In this document: positions 25,452-32,720 of the stretch, piece after piece
Layout: the number at the start of each line of letters is the position of its first letter
Numbering within the stretch: position 1 is the first letter of the stretch
Source of the DNA: CAZJHD01 sp964545855
GTDB lineage: Bacteria > Planctomycetota > UBA1135 > JACQFD01
NCBI GenBank assembly: GCA_964545855.1
Contig: CAZJHD010000007.1
Location: 1-64,000 of the forward strand
Direction: 5' to 3'
DNA: 64,000 nt
The notes under the pieces: generated by a model
The model's input: the letters and a program-made list of their open reading frames with translations, nothing else
Told to the model about the DNA's origin: nothing
Databases searched by the model: none
Program-made: the position numbers and the translations under genes

Positions 25452-26074
25452 CGTCGGCCGTCCTCCCGCGCGTCGGCGGGACTCGGACGCTCCAGGTTCC
25501 AGTAGAGCACCGCGGCGGCGGCGAGCGGGCCGAGCCCGAAGGTGAGTCCCATGACCCAGGGCTCCAAGGCGCCGGAGCCGGGGAGGGCGAGGAGGATCGC
25601 GGCGCCAGCGACGACGAATCCTGCGCCGACGATGCCCGAGGCGCGCGGCAGCAGCGAGCGGGTGGCGAGGAGCGCGAGCCCGACGAACGTGGCCCAGACT
25701 CCCGGGAGCAACGGGTGGAGACCCCGTTGGCAGAGCACGGGCGTCAGCAGCCCGCCCGCGAGGAGGGGCGGGAGGAACACCGAGAGCGCCGCGCGCGTCG
25801 CGGCGCGGTCCTGGGAGGGCGACGTCGCGTAGGTGAACAGCACCTGGCCCGTGACGATCGCGCTCGCGGCGACGGCGGCCCCGATCCAGTAGAGGGTCCA
25901 GACGTTCGGAGTGAGGACGGGCTCGGGTACGACCCGAGGCTGGAAGAGCGCGGCGATCTCGGCGACGAGGGCGGTCGCGGCGACCGAGCCGGCGCGGGTT
26001 CCGCGGTAGACGGTGCTGCGGGCGAGGGTCCCGCGGATCTCGCGGATCTGGGAGAGGGCGTCGTCGAGGTCCAT
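25448..26074 (-). CDS. Integral membrane protein paired with the winged-helix regulator
   Basis: 208 residues from ATG 26074. About five or six membrane helices are seen (VWTLYWIGAAVAASAIVTGQ, ALSVFLPPLLAGGLLTPVL, GVWATFVGLALLATRSLL, IVGAGFVVAGAAILLALPG, WVMGLTFGLGPLAAAAVLYW). The first 50 residues are cytosolic and charged. It is translationally coupled to the regulator. Regulator-plus-membrane-protein pairs of this kind are widespread but their function is unclear. Confidence 0.7.
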   Translation of the reverse strand: MDLDDALSQIREIRGTLARSTVYRGTRAGSVAATALVAEIAALFQPRVVPEPVLTPNVWTLYWIGAAVAASAIVTGQVLFTYATSPSQDRAATRAALSVFLPPLLAGGLLTPVLCQRGLHPLLPGVWATFVGLALLATRSLLPRASGIVGAGFVVAGAAILLALPGSGALEPWVMGLTFGLGPLAAAAVLYWNLERPSPADAREDGRR

Positions 26075-26124
26075 GGTGCGAGGGCAGGAGGCTCGGTCCC
26101 GCGCGGAGCGGAGCGTTGCGAACT

Positions 26125-26142
26125 GACTCTACGATACAAAGT
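26125..26142. promoter_or_regulatory. Candidate operator GACT-N7-ACAAAGT, copy 2 (upstream of regulator operon)
   Basis: Read on the minus strand, TTACTTTGT is followed by N7 and AGTC, 51 bp before the start of the membrane protein gene. It has the same 11 fixed bases and spacing as the site at 24970-24987 and is AT-rich for this genome. It would suit an autoregulatory operator. Confidence 0.45.
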
Positions 26143-26175
26143 AACCGGCCCGATGGAAGGGCTCTCGAGGTCCTG

Positions 26176-26219
26176 AAAAAATCGGCGCCGGTGGCGCGCC
26201 GGAGGGCGCGCTCCTCCGG
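26176..26219 (-). terminator. Intrinsic terminator of the UDP-glucose dehydrogenase gene
   Basis: On the minus strand, two hairpins follow the ugd stop. The first pairs CCGGAGG with CCTCCGG (26199-26205 and 26213-26219). The second pairs GGCGC with GCGCC (26196-26200 and 26084+100 series at 26184-26188). A run of six T (26181-26176) comes next. T-runs are rare in this GC-rich DNA, so this is a convincing terminator. Confidence 0.75.
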
Positions 26220-26234
26220 GGGCTCGGACGACGC

Positions 26235-27563
26235 TCAGGCGTCCGGCGCGCGTCTCTTCCCGGCGCGCACGCCGAGCCCGTAGTAGGTGAAGCCCATCTT
26301 CTCGAGCACGGACGGCGTGTAGATGTTGCGTCCGTCGAAGACGACCGGCGTCTTCATCAGCTTCTTCATGCGGTCGAAGTCGGGCCGCCGGAATTCGTTC
26401 CACTCGGTGACGAGGACGAGGGCATCGGCGCCCGGGAGCGCGTCGTAGGGCTTGGCGGCGAACTCGACGCGGTCCTGGAAGATCGCGCGCGCCACGGGGA
26501 TCGCCTCGGGATCGGTGGCTCGGATCTTCGCCCCCGACTGGAGGAGCGCCTCGATGATCGAGACGGCCGGCGCCTCGCGCATGTCGTCCGTGTTGGGCTT
26601 GAAGGCGAGCCCCCAGAGAGCGACGGTCCGCCCCTTCGCGCTGCCTCCGAAGTGCGCGAGGATCTTCTTCACGAGCGCCGAGCGCTGCGCGCGATTCACG
26701 GCCTCGACGGCCTGCACGATCTTGAAGTCGTAGCCGTGCTCGCTCGCGGTCTTCGCGATGGCCTGCACGTCCTTCGGGAAGCAGGAGCCTCCGTACCCGA
26801 GACCGGCGAAGAGGAAGGAAGGGCCGATGCGCGAGTCGGTCGCGATGCCCTCGCGCACCTTCCCCACGTCGGCGCCCACGCGATCGCAGATCGCGGCGAT
26901 CTCGTTCATGAACGAGATGCGCGTCGCGAGCATCGCGTTCGCGGCGTACTTCGTGAGCTCGGCGCTCTCGGGGTCCATCACGAGGAACGGCTTCCCGGTG
27001 CGGAGGAAGGGCCCGTAGAGCTCGCGCATGATCTCCGCGACGGCGGGATCGTCCGTCCCGATGACGACGCGGTCGGGCTTGAGGAAGTCGTCGAGCGCGT
27101 CTCCCTCCTTCAGGAACTCCGGATTCGAGACGACGGAGAACGGCTGATCGGTCGCCTCGCGAAGGGCGGCGGCGACCTTGCGCGACGTGCCGACGGGCAC
27201 CGTCGACTTGTCGACGACGACGCGGTACCCGTCCATCGCCTCGCCGATGCCGCGCGCCGCGGCGAGCACGTACTGCAGATCCGCGCTGCCGTCGTCGCCG
27301 GAGGGCGTCCCCACGGCGATGAAGACGACGAGGGCGTTCTTCACGGCCTCCTTCAGGTTCGTCGTGAAGCGGATCCGGCCTTCCGCCAGGTTCCGCTTGA
27401 GCAACTCCTCGAGGCCCGGCTCGTAGATCGGCGAGATCCCCTGGGCGAGCTTCTCGACCTTCGCGGCATCGACGTCCACGCAGACGACGTCGTTGCCGGT
27501 ATCCGCGAAACAGGTTCCGACGACCAAGCCGACGTATCCGGAGCCGACGACGGCGATCTTCAT
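26235..27563 (-). CDS. ugd: UDP-glucose 6-dehydrogenase
   Basis: 442 residues from ATG 27563. The NAD-binding start is KIAVVGSGYVGLVVGTCFAD. STVPVGTSRKV and NPEFLKEGDALDDF are the family signatures. The catalytic cysteine is in GYGGSCFPKDVQA, and the sugar-binding end has ALWGLAFKPNTDDMREAPA. The enzyme oxidises UDP-glucose to UDP-glucuronate for surface polysaccharides or lipid modification. It stands alone, with its own promoter (27614-27642) and terminator (26176-26219). Confidence 0.95.
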   Translation of the reverse strand: MKIAVVGSGYVGLVVGTCFADTGNDVVCVDVDAAKVEKLAQGISPIYEPGLEELLKRNLAEGRIRFTTNLKEAVKNALVVFIAVGTPSGDDGSADLQYVLAAARGIGEAMDGYRVVVDKSTVPVGTSRKVAAALREATDQPFSVVSNPEFLKEGDALDDFLKPDRVVIGTDDPAVAEIMRELYGPFLRTGKPFLVMDPESAELTKYAANAMLATRISFMNEIAAICDRVGADVGKVREGIATDSRIGPSFLFAGLGYGGSCFPKDVQAIAKTASEHGYDFKIVQAVEAVNRAQRSALVKKILAHFGGSAKGRTVALWGLAFKPNTDDMREAPAVSIIEALLQSGAKIRATDPEAIPVARAIFQDRVEFAAKPYDALPGADALVLVTEWNEFRRPDFDRMKKLMKTPVVFDGRNIYTPSVLEKMGFTYYGLGVRAGKRRAPDA

Positions 27564-27613
27564 GGAGGAGCGAGCGAGGGCAGGGGGCGGGAGGCGGGGA
27601 AAAAGGGGCGAAG

Positions 27614-27642
27614 ATTGTCGGCCGCGCTCCGCCGCGGGGCAA
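27614..27642 (-). promoter_or_regulatory. Sigma-70-type promoter of ugd
   Basis: On the minus strand TTGCCC (27642-27637) is followed by a 17-bp spacer and GACAAT (27619-27614). The ugd ATG lies about 50 nt downstream. The spacing is ideal and the local sequence is otherwise GC-rich. Confidence 0.6.
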
Positions 27643-27676
27643 CGCCGGAGCCGGGAGAGCTTCGGAGCCGCCGGGG

Positions 27677-27705
27677 TTGACGATGGGAGCGCGCCTCTTG
27701 AGCAT
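27677..27705 (+). promoter_or_regulatory. Candidate promoter of tRNA-Val
   Basis: TTGACG (27677-27682), a 17-bp spacer and GAGCAT (27700-27705) end 11 bp before the tRNA. The -35 is good, the -10 poor. Confidence 0.45.
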
Positions 27706-27716
27706 TCGGCCACCGA

Positions 27717-27789
27717 GGCCGGCTAGCTCAATGGTCAGAGCCTCAGCATTACAGGCTGAGGGTTGTCGGTTCGAATCCGACGCCGGCCA
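27717..27789 (+). tRNA. tRNA-Val, anticodon UAC
   Basis: A 73-nt cloverleaf. The acceptor stem GGCCGGC (27717-27723) pairs with GCCGGCC (27782-27788), and A is the discriminator. The D arm is GCTC/GAGC, and the anticodon stem TCAGC/GCTGA encloses ATTACAG, giving anticodon TAC. The T arm GTCGG-TTCGAAT-CCGAC is standard. CCA is not encoded and must be added after transcription. Confidence 0.96.
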
Positions 27790-27837
27790 TCAACGGAGGG
27801 GATCCGAGTCGGGCGGCCGCCTCTCGCGGCGCCGCAG

Positions 27838-27900
27838 GAAGAAGGAGAAGGGAAGGGAGGAGAAGGAGGAGAAGGAAGGAGGCGAAGGAACGAGTCGGCG
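27838..27900 (+). repeat. Polypurine (GA-rich) low-complexity tract
   Basis: About 60 bp after the tRNA are almost all G and A, built from GAAGGA, GGAGAA and AAGGGA words. It lies in the 291-bp gap between tRNA-Val and the TolB-like gene. No gene or clear hairpin is seen in this gap apart from the -10 box at 28062. Confidence 0.5.
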
Positions 27901-28061
27901 CGGAACCAAAGGAGGAGAACGGGCGGAACGGCCTGCAGGAAGGAGCGAACGAACGAGGGGAGCCCGGGCGTTCGCATCGGCGCGCGACCGGGTCCGGCGC
28001 GGCGCGTCGGTCCCGTGGCGCCGGCTCCTACGGAGGCCGGCGGATCGGGCGCGTCGGACCG

Positions 28062-28067
28062 TAGACT
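28062..28067 (+). promoter_or_regulatory. Candidate -10 box TAGACT before the TolB-like gene
   Basis: TAGACT lies 13 nt before ATG 28081 with no ribosome binding site between, the same arrangement as at 23461. It suggests a very short leader. Confidence 0.35.
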
Positions 28068-28080
28068 CTCGCGCTTCGCC

Positions 28081-29238
28081 ATGCGCACCACGATCCTCGT
28101 TCTCTGCCTCTCGGGGTCCGTCCTTCCGCTCTCCGCTGCTTGCTCCGGCTCGAAGGACGGGCCGAGCGAGACTCCGGGACGTCCCGCCCTCGCCGTTCCC
28201 GCCGCGGCTCCTGGATCCAAGAAGCCTGACGCCGCGGTTCAGGGCGCCGCGTCTCGCCCCGCCGACCTCCGGGCCCCCGGAGAAGACCGTCACTTCGCGT
28301 CCCTGGTCCAGCTCACCTTCGGAGGAGAGAACGCGGAGGCCTACTTCTCGGCCGACGACCGGGAGCTCGTCTTCCAGGCGACCCGGCCGCCCTACGCGTG
28401 CGACCAGATCTTCACGATGGGCTTGGACGGCTCGGGCCTCCGGCTCGCGAGCACCGGGAAGGGGAAAACCACGTGCGCCTACTGGTTCCCGTCGGGCGAG
28501 CGCATCCTCTTCGCGTCGACGCACGCGGCGAGCGGCGACTGCCCGCCGCGTCCCGACTACTCGCGCGGCTACGTCTGGCGTCTCGAGGAGACCTTCGAGA
28601 TCTACTCGGCCCGACCCGACGGCTCGGACCTCCGCCCCCTCGTGACGGGGCCGGGCTACGACGCCGAGGCCACGATCTCCCGCGACGGCACGCGCATCGT
28701 GTTCACCTCCGATCGCGACGGGGACCTCGAGCTGTACACGGCGAAGATCGATGGGACGGACGTGAAGCGCGTGACGACCTCGCCGGGGTACGACGGCGGC
28801 GCCTTCTTCACGGCCGACGGGAAGCAGATCGTCTTTCGCGCGCGCGAGATCACCGACGAGGCGGAGCTCGGCGAGTTCCAGGCGCTGCTGAAGGAGCACC
28901 TGGTGCGTCCCTCGAAGCTCGAGATCTACGTGATGGACGTCGACGGCTCGAATCGCCGCCGGATCACGAACCTCGGAGCCGCGTCCTTCGCTCCCTTCCC
29001 CCATCCGGACGGGAAGCGCGTGATCTTCTCCTCGAACTCCGGAGACCCCCAGGGGCGCGAGTTCGATCTCTTCCTGATCGGGCTCGACGGCGAGGGACTC
29101 AAGCGCGTGACCCATTCCCCGGAATTCGACGGCTTCCCCATGTGGTCGTCGGACGGGAAGTGGCTCGTCTTCGCCTCGAACCGCCACGGAGCGGCGCGCG
29201 GAGACACGAACGTGTTCCTCGCCGATTGGCGCGACTGA
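28081..29238 (+). CDS. TolB-like beta-propeller lipoprotein (PD40 repeats)
   Basis: 385 residues from ATG 28081. A lipoprotein signal ends at LSAAC (Cys21). Five or so WD40-like/PD40 blades follow, with the usual words ISRDGTRIVFTSDRDGDLEL, FFTADGKQIVFRAR, PHPDGKRVIFSSNSGD and MWSSDGKWLVFASNRHG. Such proteins are anchored to a membrane and bind partners or peptidoglycan-associated proteins. No other tol genes are near, so it is a TolB relative and not clearly the TolB of a Tol-Pal operon. Two internal cysteine-rich stretches (residues about 100-165) may form disulfides. Confidence 0.8.
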   Translation: MRTTILVLCLSGSVLPLSAACSGSKDGPSETPGRPALAVPAAAPGSKKPDAAVQGAASRPADLRAPGEDRHFASLVQLTFGGENAEAYFSADDRELVFQATRPPYACDQIFTMGLDGSGLRLASTGKGKTTCAYWFPSGERILFASTHAASGDCPPRPDYSRGYVWRLEETFEIYSARPDGSDLRPLVTGPGYDAEATISRDGTRIVFTSDRDGDLELYTAKIDGTDVKRVTTSPGYDGGAFFTADGKQIVFRAREITDEAELGEFQALLKEHLVRPSKLEIYVMDVDGSNRRRITNLGAASFAPFPHPDGKRVIFSSNSGDPQGREFDLFLIGLDGEGLKRVTHSPEFDGFPMWSSDGKWLVFASNRHGAARGDTNVFLADWRD

Positions 29239-29331
29239 CGACCCGCCAGGGAAGCCGATCCTCGACGCGCGCGGAACCGACGGGAGGAGGTCCGGTTGTC
29301 GTCGCCCCTTCGTGGCCGAGGAACGACCATC

Positions 29332-29958
29332 ATGAGAAGCACGACCATCGCATCCGCACTCGCTGTCTCCGCTCTCGCTGTCTCCGCACTCCTGCTGCTC
29401 CCCGCCATCGCGTCGGCCCAGTCCCGCCGCGGTCCTGCGTCGAAGGACGGACCGGTGCGCCGCCTGGTGGTGCAAGACCCCGAGATCCGCGTCCTCCTCC
29501 GGGAGAAGTTCGCGCAGAAGAAGGCCGCATGGCGCGCTCTCACCCCCGAGGAGAAGCGGGCGAAGATCGCGGCGATCGTCGAGCTCGGCCCCGAGGGACG
29601 GATGCAGCAGCGGAAGGCGAAGCTGGACGCCGATCCGAGGCTCCGCGCGGCGATCGAGGAGAAGCTCACGCGCCACGCGGAGCTGAAGGAGAAGATCGAG
29701 GCGAGGAAGGCCCTCACGCCGGCGCAGCGCGCGGAGGAGCGTGCGAAGTTCCTCGAGGCGCACCCGAAGATGCAGGAGCGCGTGCAGGCGTGGAAGTCGC
29801 TCTCGACCGACGAGAAGGTCGAGAAGATCCTGGAGCTGAAGGGGCGCGCCCTCGTCGATCCGAGGAACGGACTCGATCGGAAGAACGGATTCGGCCCGAG
29901 GAACGGGATCGGTCCGAAGAAGGACCTCGGCGCGAAGCCCCGCATCCGCCGCTTCTGA
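29332..29958 (+). CDS. Secreted charged helical protein of unknown function with Asn-Gly tail repeats
   Basis: 208 residues from ATG 29332. The signal peptide ends at IASAQ. The mature part is highly charged and helical (REKFAQKKAAWRALTPEEKR, later RKALTPAQRAEERAKFLEAH), with a spacing that suggests three or four related helical segments. The last 35 residues hold repeats of the type PRNG-xx-RKNG-xx-PRNG. I do not recognise a named family; DUF3106-like periplasmic proteins are similar in style. It follows the TolB-like gene by 93 bp. Confidence 0.6.
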   Translation: MRSTTIASALAVSALAVSALLLLPAIASAQSRRGPASKDGPVRRLVVQDPEIRVLLREKFAQKKAAWRALTPEEKRAKIAAIVELGPEGRMQQRKAKLDADPRLRAAIEEKLTRHAELKEKIEARKALTPAQRAEERAKFLEAHPKMQERVQAWKSLSTDEKVEKILELKGRALVDPRNGLDRKNGFGPRNGIGPKKDLGAKPRIRRF

Positions 29959-29974
29959 ACCGGCACTGAGGTCG

Positions 29975-30004
29975 CGAAAGAATCGGCGCCGGGCCTCGAC
30001 CGGC
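29975..30004 (-). terminator. Candidate terminator of the pepP-lipoprotein operon
   Basis: On the minus strand GCCGG-N7-CCGGC is followed by GCCGATTCTTTC. The tail resembles the one at the ugd terminator (GCCGATTTTTTC), which supports the call, but the T-run is interrupted and the distance to the gene end is about 150 bp. Confidence 0.4.
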
Positions 30005-30150
30005 TCCGGGCGTCGATCCTGCCCCGCGAGAGATCCGGCCCGCTCGATCCGGAGCGCGCAGCCCCGCCCGCCGGGGTTGCGCGCTGCTTCCGTCTCCGTG
30101 CCACCCGTGCGCCGCCCATGCGCCGCGCGCGCACGCGCGGGACGCGTCCT

Positions 30151-30534
30151 TCAGCGGAGCCGTCGGGCGATCCGGATCGCGAGCGTCTCCGCGACGCGTG
30201 GCCGAGCGGCCCTCCGGTCGGGGTCGACGGCGGAGACGCGGATCGCGGAGACGCGCTCGTCGATCGACTCGAAGTGGAGCCGCACCTCGGTGCGCTCGAC
30301 GTCTCCCACGAGCCAGCCGCCCTCCCGGCTGGAGACCGCGACGGCGCCCCGGCTCGAGATCTCGCGGATCGCCGACTCGATCGCCTCGTCGATGGTCGCG
30401 GCGACGACGATGCGGAACGCGTCGTCGGGGAGCGCCTCGAGGTCGACCCCTCCGCCGATCGGCGGCGCCGCGCAGGCGGCGAGCCCGAGGAGGCAGCCGC
30501 GGAGGAGGGCGCGCACGCCGGCTCGCCGCGTCAA
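30151..30534 (-). CDS. Small lipoprotein (DUF3568-like)
   Basis: 127 residues from TTG 30534, which overlaps the pepP stop (TTGA); GTG 30516 is an alternative. A lipoprotein signal (LRGCLLGLAAC, Cys21) precedes one alpha/beta domain: FRIVVAATIDEAIESAIREI, SSRGAVAVSSREGGWLVGDV and a C-terminal helix. The pattern resembles DUF3568-type lipoproteins, which are of unknown function. It probably sits at a membrane facing the periplasm. Confidence 0.65.
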   Translation of the reverse strand: MTRRAGVRALLRGCLLGLAACAAPPIGGGVDLEALPDDAFRIVVAATIDEAIESAIREISSRGAVAVSSREGGWLVGDVERTEVRLHFESIDERVSAIRVSAVDPDRRAARPRVAETLAIRIARRLR

Positions 30535-31844
30535 GCGCGCACCGCCGCCTCGACGTCGCCGGGGGATTTCGGAATGTGGTCCGTGAGGACCTCGCGGCCC
30601 GACTCGGTCACGTGCACGTCGTCCTCGATGCGTACACCGATCCCACGCCATCGCGGATCCACCTGCTCGTCGTCCTCGGCGAAGTAGAGGCCCGGCTCCA
30701 CCGTGAGCACCATGCCGGGCTCGAGCGTCCGCGACTCGCTGCCGGTGAAGTAGGAGCCGCAGTCGTGCACGTCCATCCCGAGCCAGTGGCTCGTCCGGTG
30801 CATGAAGAAGCGCTTGTGGTCGCCCTTCTCGAGGACCGCGGATGCGTCTCCCGCGAGGATGCCGAGCGCGAGCAGGTGGCGCACGAGGACGCGCGTCGCC
30901 TCGTCGTGGGCATCCTGGAAGCGCGCTCCGGGCCGCACGCACTCGATGGCGGCGAGCTGCGCCTCGAGGACGGCCTCGTAGATCGCGCGCTGATCCTCCG
31001 TGAAGCGTCCCGACACCGGGAACGTGCGGGTCACGTCCGCGGTGTAGAGGTCGAACTCGCAGCCGGCGTCGAGCAGGAGGAGGTCGCCCTTCTCGAGCCT
31101 GCGGTCGTTCGACGTGTGGTGGAGGATCGTGGCGTTGGGTCCGCTCGCGACGATCGTCGCGTAGCCCGGACCGAAGCCGCCCCGCTTGCGGAAGACGTAG
31201 TCGACCTCCGCTTCCAGCTCGTACTCGAAGGCGCCCGGCCGCGCGCTCCGCATGGCGGCCCGGTGCGCTTCGCCGGTGATCTCCGCGGCCCGCCGGAGCG
31301 CCTCCAGCTCCTCGGCGGACTTCCGCAGCCGGTGCTCGTGGACCGTCGCGCCCGGATCGAGGATCTGCGAAGGAGCCGACACGCCGAGGCGCGCCTGGCC
31401 CCTCAGCTTCTCGATCCAGCCGAGGACGCGCGCGTCGAAGCGCTCGTCCTTCCCCATGCGGTAGAAGAGTCTCTCGGCGGCCCCGAGGATCGGGACGATC
31501 CGCTCGTCGAGCTCGGCGAGGGGGAACGCGGCGTCGGCGCCGAAACGCGACCGCGCCCCCTCGGGACCGATGCGCCGTCCCGTCCACGTCTCCTTCTCCC
31601 GGTCCCGAGGCAGCACGAAGAGGAGGAACGGTTCCTCGGCGGGCGGCGGCCGCAGCACGGCCACGGCCTCGGGCTCGGGCCAACCCGTCAGGTAGAAGAA
31701 GTTCGAGTCCGGGCGGAACTTGAAGTCGGTGTCGTTGCTCCGGGGACGCACGGGCGCGGTGCGCAGGATGGCGACGGAGCCGGGGCCCATCGCCTCCAGC
31801 AGCTTGTTGCGACGCGCGCGGAACGAGTCGAGCATGGGATGCAT
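30531..31844 (-). CDS. pepP: Xaa-Pro aminopeptidase (M24B)
   Basis: 437 residues from ATG 31844; in-frame ATGs at 31886, 31865, 31859 and 31835 are alternatives. The N-terminal aminopeptidase P domain has DSNFFYLTGWPEPEAV. The M24 pita-bread domain has the two-metal ligands: LLLDAGCEFDLYTADVTRTF (two Asp), FMHRTSHWLGMDVHD (His), LTVEPGLYF (Glu) and VRIEDDVHVTESG (Glu). It removes an N-terminal residue from peptides with proline second. A small lipoprotein follows with coupled translation. Confidence 0.93.
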   Translation of the reverse strand: MHPMLDSFRARRNKLLEAMGPGSVAILRTAPVRPRSNDTDFKFRPDSNFFYLTGWPEPEAVAVLRPPPAEEPFLLFVLPRDREKETWTGRRIGPEGARSRFGADAAFPLAELDERIVPILGAAERLFYRMGKDERFDARVLGWIEKLRGQARLGVSAPSQILDPGATVHEHRLRKSAEELEALRRAAEITGEAHRAAMRSARPGAFEYELEAEVDYVFRKRGGFGPGYATIVASGPNATILHHTSNDRRLEKGDLLLLDAGCEFDLYTADVTRTFPVSGRFTEDQRAIYEAVLEAQLAAIECVRPGARFQDAHDEATRVLVRHLLALGILAGDASAVLEKGDHKRFFMHRTSHWLGMDVHDCGSYFTGSESRTLEPGMVLTVEPGLYFAEDDEQVDPRWRGIGVRIEDDVHVTESGREVLTDHIPKSPGDVEAAVRA

Positions 31845-31924
31845 GGTCCGCGGCCGCATCGTCATCGACCACGGCGAGCCGTACAAGCCGGCCCGCTCAC
31901 GCCGTGCCGGGTGATCCGGGATCG

Positions 31925-32200
31925 ATGCCGGTCGAGGACGTGCTGGCCCTGCTCGAGCGCATGATCGAGCAGCAGCGGGACAAGGTCCTTCGCGTGGCGC
32001 GGCGCTTCGTGCCGCACCTCACGGCCGACGACGTCCTGAATCCGCACGACTTCCCCGGTCTCGCCGCCGCGGCAGAGTTCCACTACGAGGATGGGATCCT
32101 CGCGGGACTCCTGGCGGCGCAGATGGCGATCCGCGCGCGGCACCGCGAGGTCAGCGGCGCGACGGAGCCCGGCGCCCCCGCTCCCCGTCGCGGAACGTGA
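31925..32200 (+). CDS. Conserved-looking small protein, function unknown
   Basis: 91 residues from ATG 31925, divergent from pepP. It is helical (VEDVLALLERMIEQQRDKVL, then RFVPHLTADDVLNPHDFPGL) with EFHYEDGILAGLLAAQMAIR near the end. The EDGILAG words resemble short proteins of unknown function. I do not recognise a family. Its last 50 bp overlap the end of the convergent membrane protein gene, and the tail after residue 75 looks unconstrained. Confidence 0.55.
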   Translation: MPVEDVLALLERMIEQQRDKVLRVARRFVPHLTADDVLNPHDFPGLAAAAEFHYEDGILAGLLAAQMAIRARHREVSGATEPGAPAPRRGT

Positions 32201-32552
32201 GCAGGATCCAGAGGCCGAAGAGCAGGTCGATCGCACCGAAGACGGCGAGGAAGCGCGGAGCCTCCGGCTCGGTCCACGGCACCAGCAGCAGGTAGATCCC
32301 CCCGAGCAGCCGGATGGCCAGCGCCGCGACGACGGAGGGCATCGAGCCCGGCAGCGTGAGGGCCGTCGTCGTGTAGAAGCCGGCGAGTCCGATCAGGAGC
32401 ACGCCGCAGAGGCGCGCGTAGACGGGCTCCTGCGGGAACGGGATGGGCAGGATCTCCGCGAGCCATCGCAGTCCGACGAGGATCGCGAGGCCGACGGCGA
32501 GGTCGTAGGCGGCGCCGGCGAGGAGAGCCGTTCGGAGGGGACTGGATCGCAA
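32151..32552 (-). CDS. Small four-helix membrane protein, function unknown
   Basis: 133 residues if started at TTG 32552; no ATG or GTG lies in a suitable place. Four membrane helices are evident: TALLAGAAYDLAVGLAILVG, RLCGVLLIGLAGFYTTTAL, VVAALAIRLLGGIYLLLVPW and FLAVFGAIDLLFGLWILLTF. Short charged loops join them and the tail is Arg-rich. The topology is like the DoxX/YphA-like small membrane proteins, but no signature residue confirms this. The 3' end overlaps the gene at 31925-32200. Confidence 0.6.
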   Translation of the reverse strand: MRSSPLRTALLAGAAYDLAVGLAILVGLRWLAEILPIPFPQEPVYARLCGVLLIGLAGFYTTTALTLPGSMPSVVAALAIRLLGGIYLLLVPWTEPEAPRFLAVFGAIDLLFGLWILLTFRDGERGRRAPSRR

Positions 32553-32720
32553 GGGCGGGGTCGGAGCGAGGCGCCGAAGGACGCGAGAGCGTAGCAGTCG
32601 CCGGATGAAGTCCTCCGCGCCGACCGCGCGGGATGCACGCGACCGACCGATTGCGAGCGCCGCTCTCGAAGCGGAGGATCGGTCCCTCACCCGCGGTCTT
32701 CTCCGGGAGGCGCGAACTTC

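Noticed and set aside
27677..27789. tRNA gene as an integration site with attached mobile element
   Set aside because: No integrase, no repeat of the tRNA 3' end and no atypical gene cluster was found next to it.
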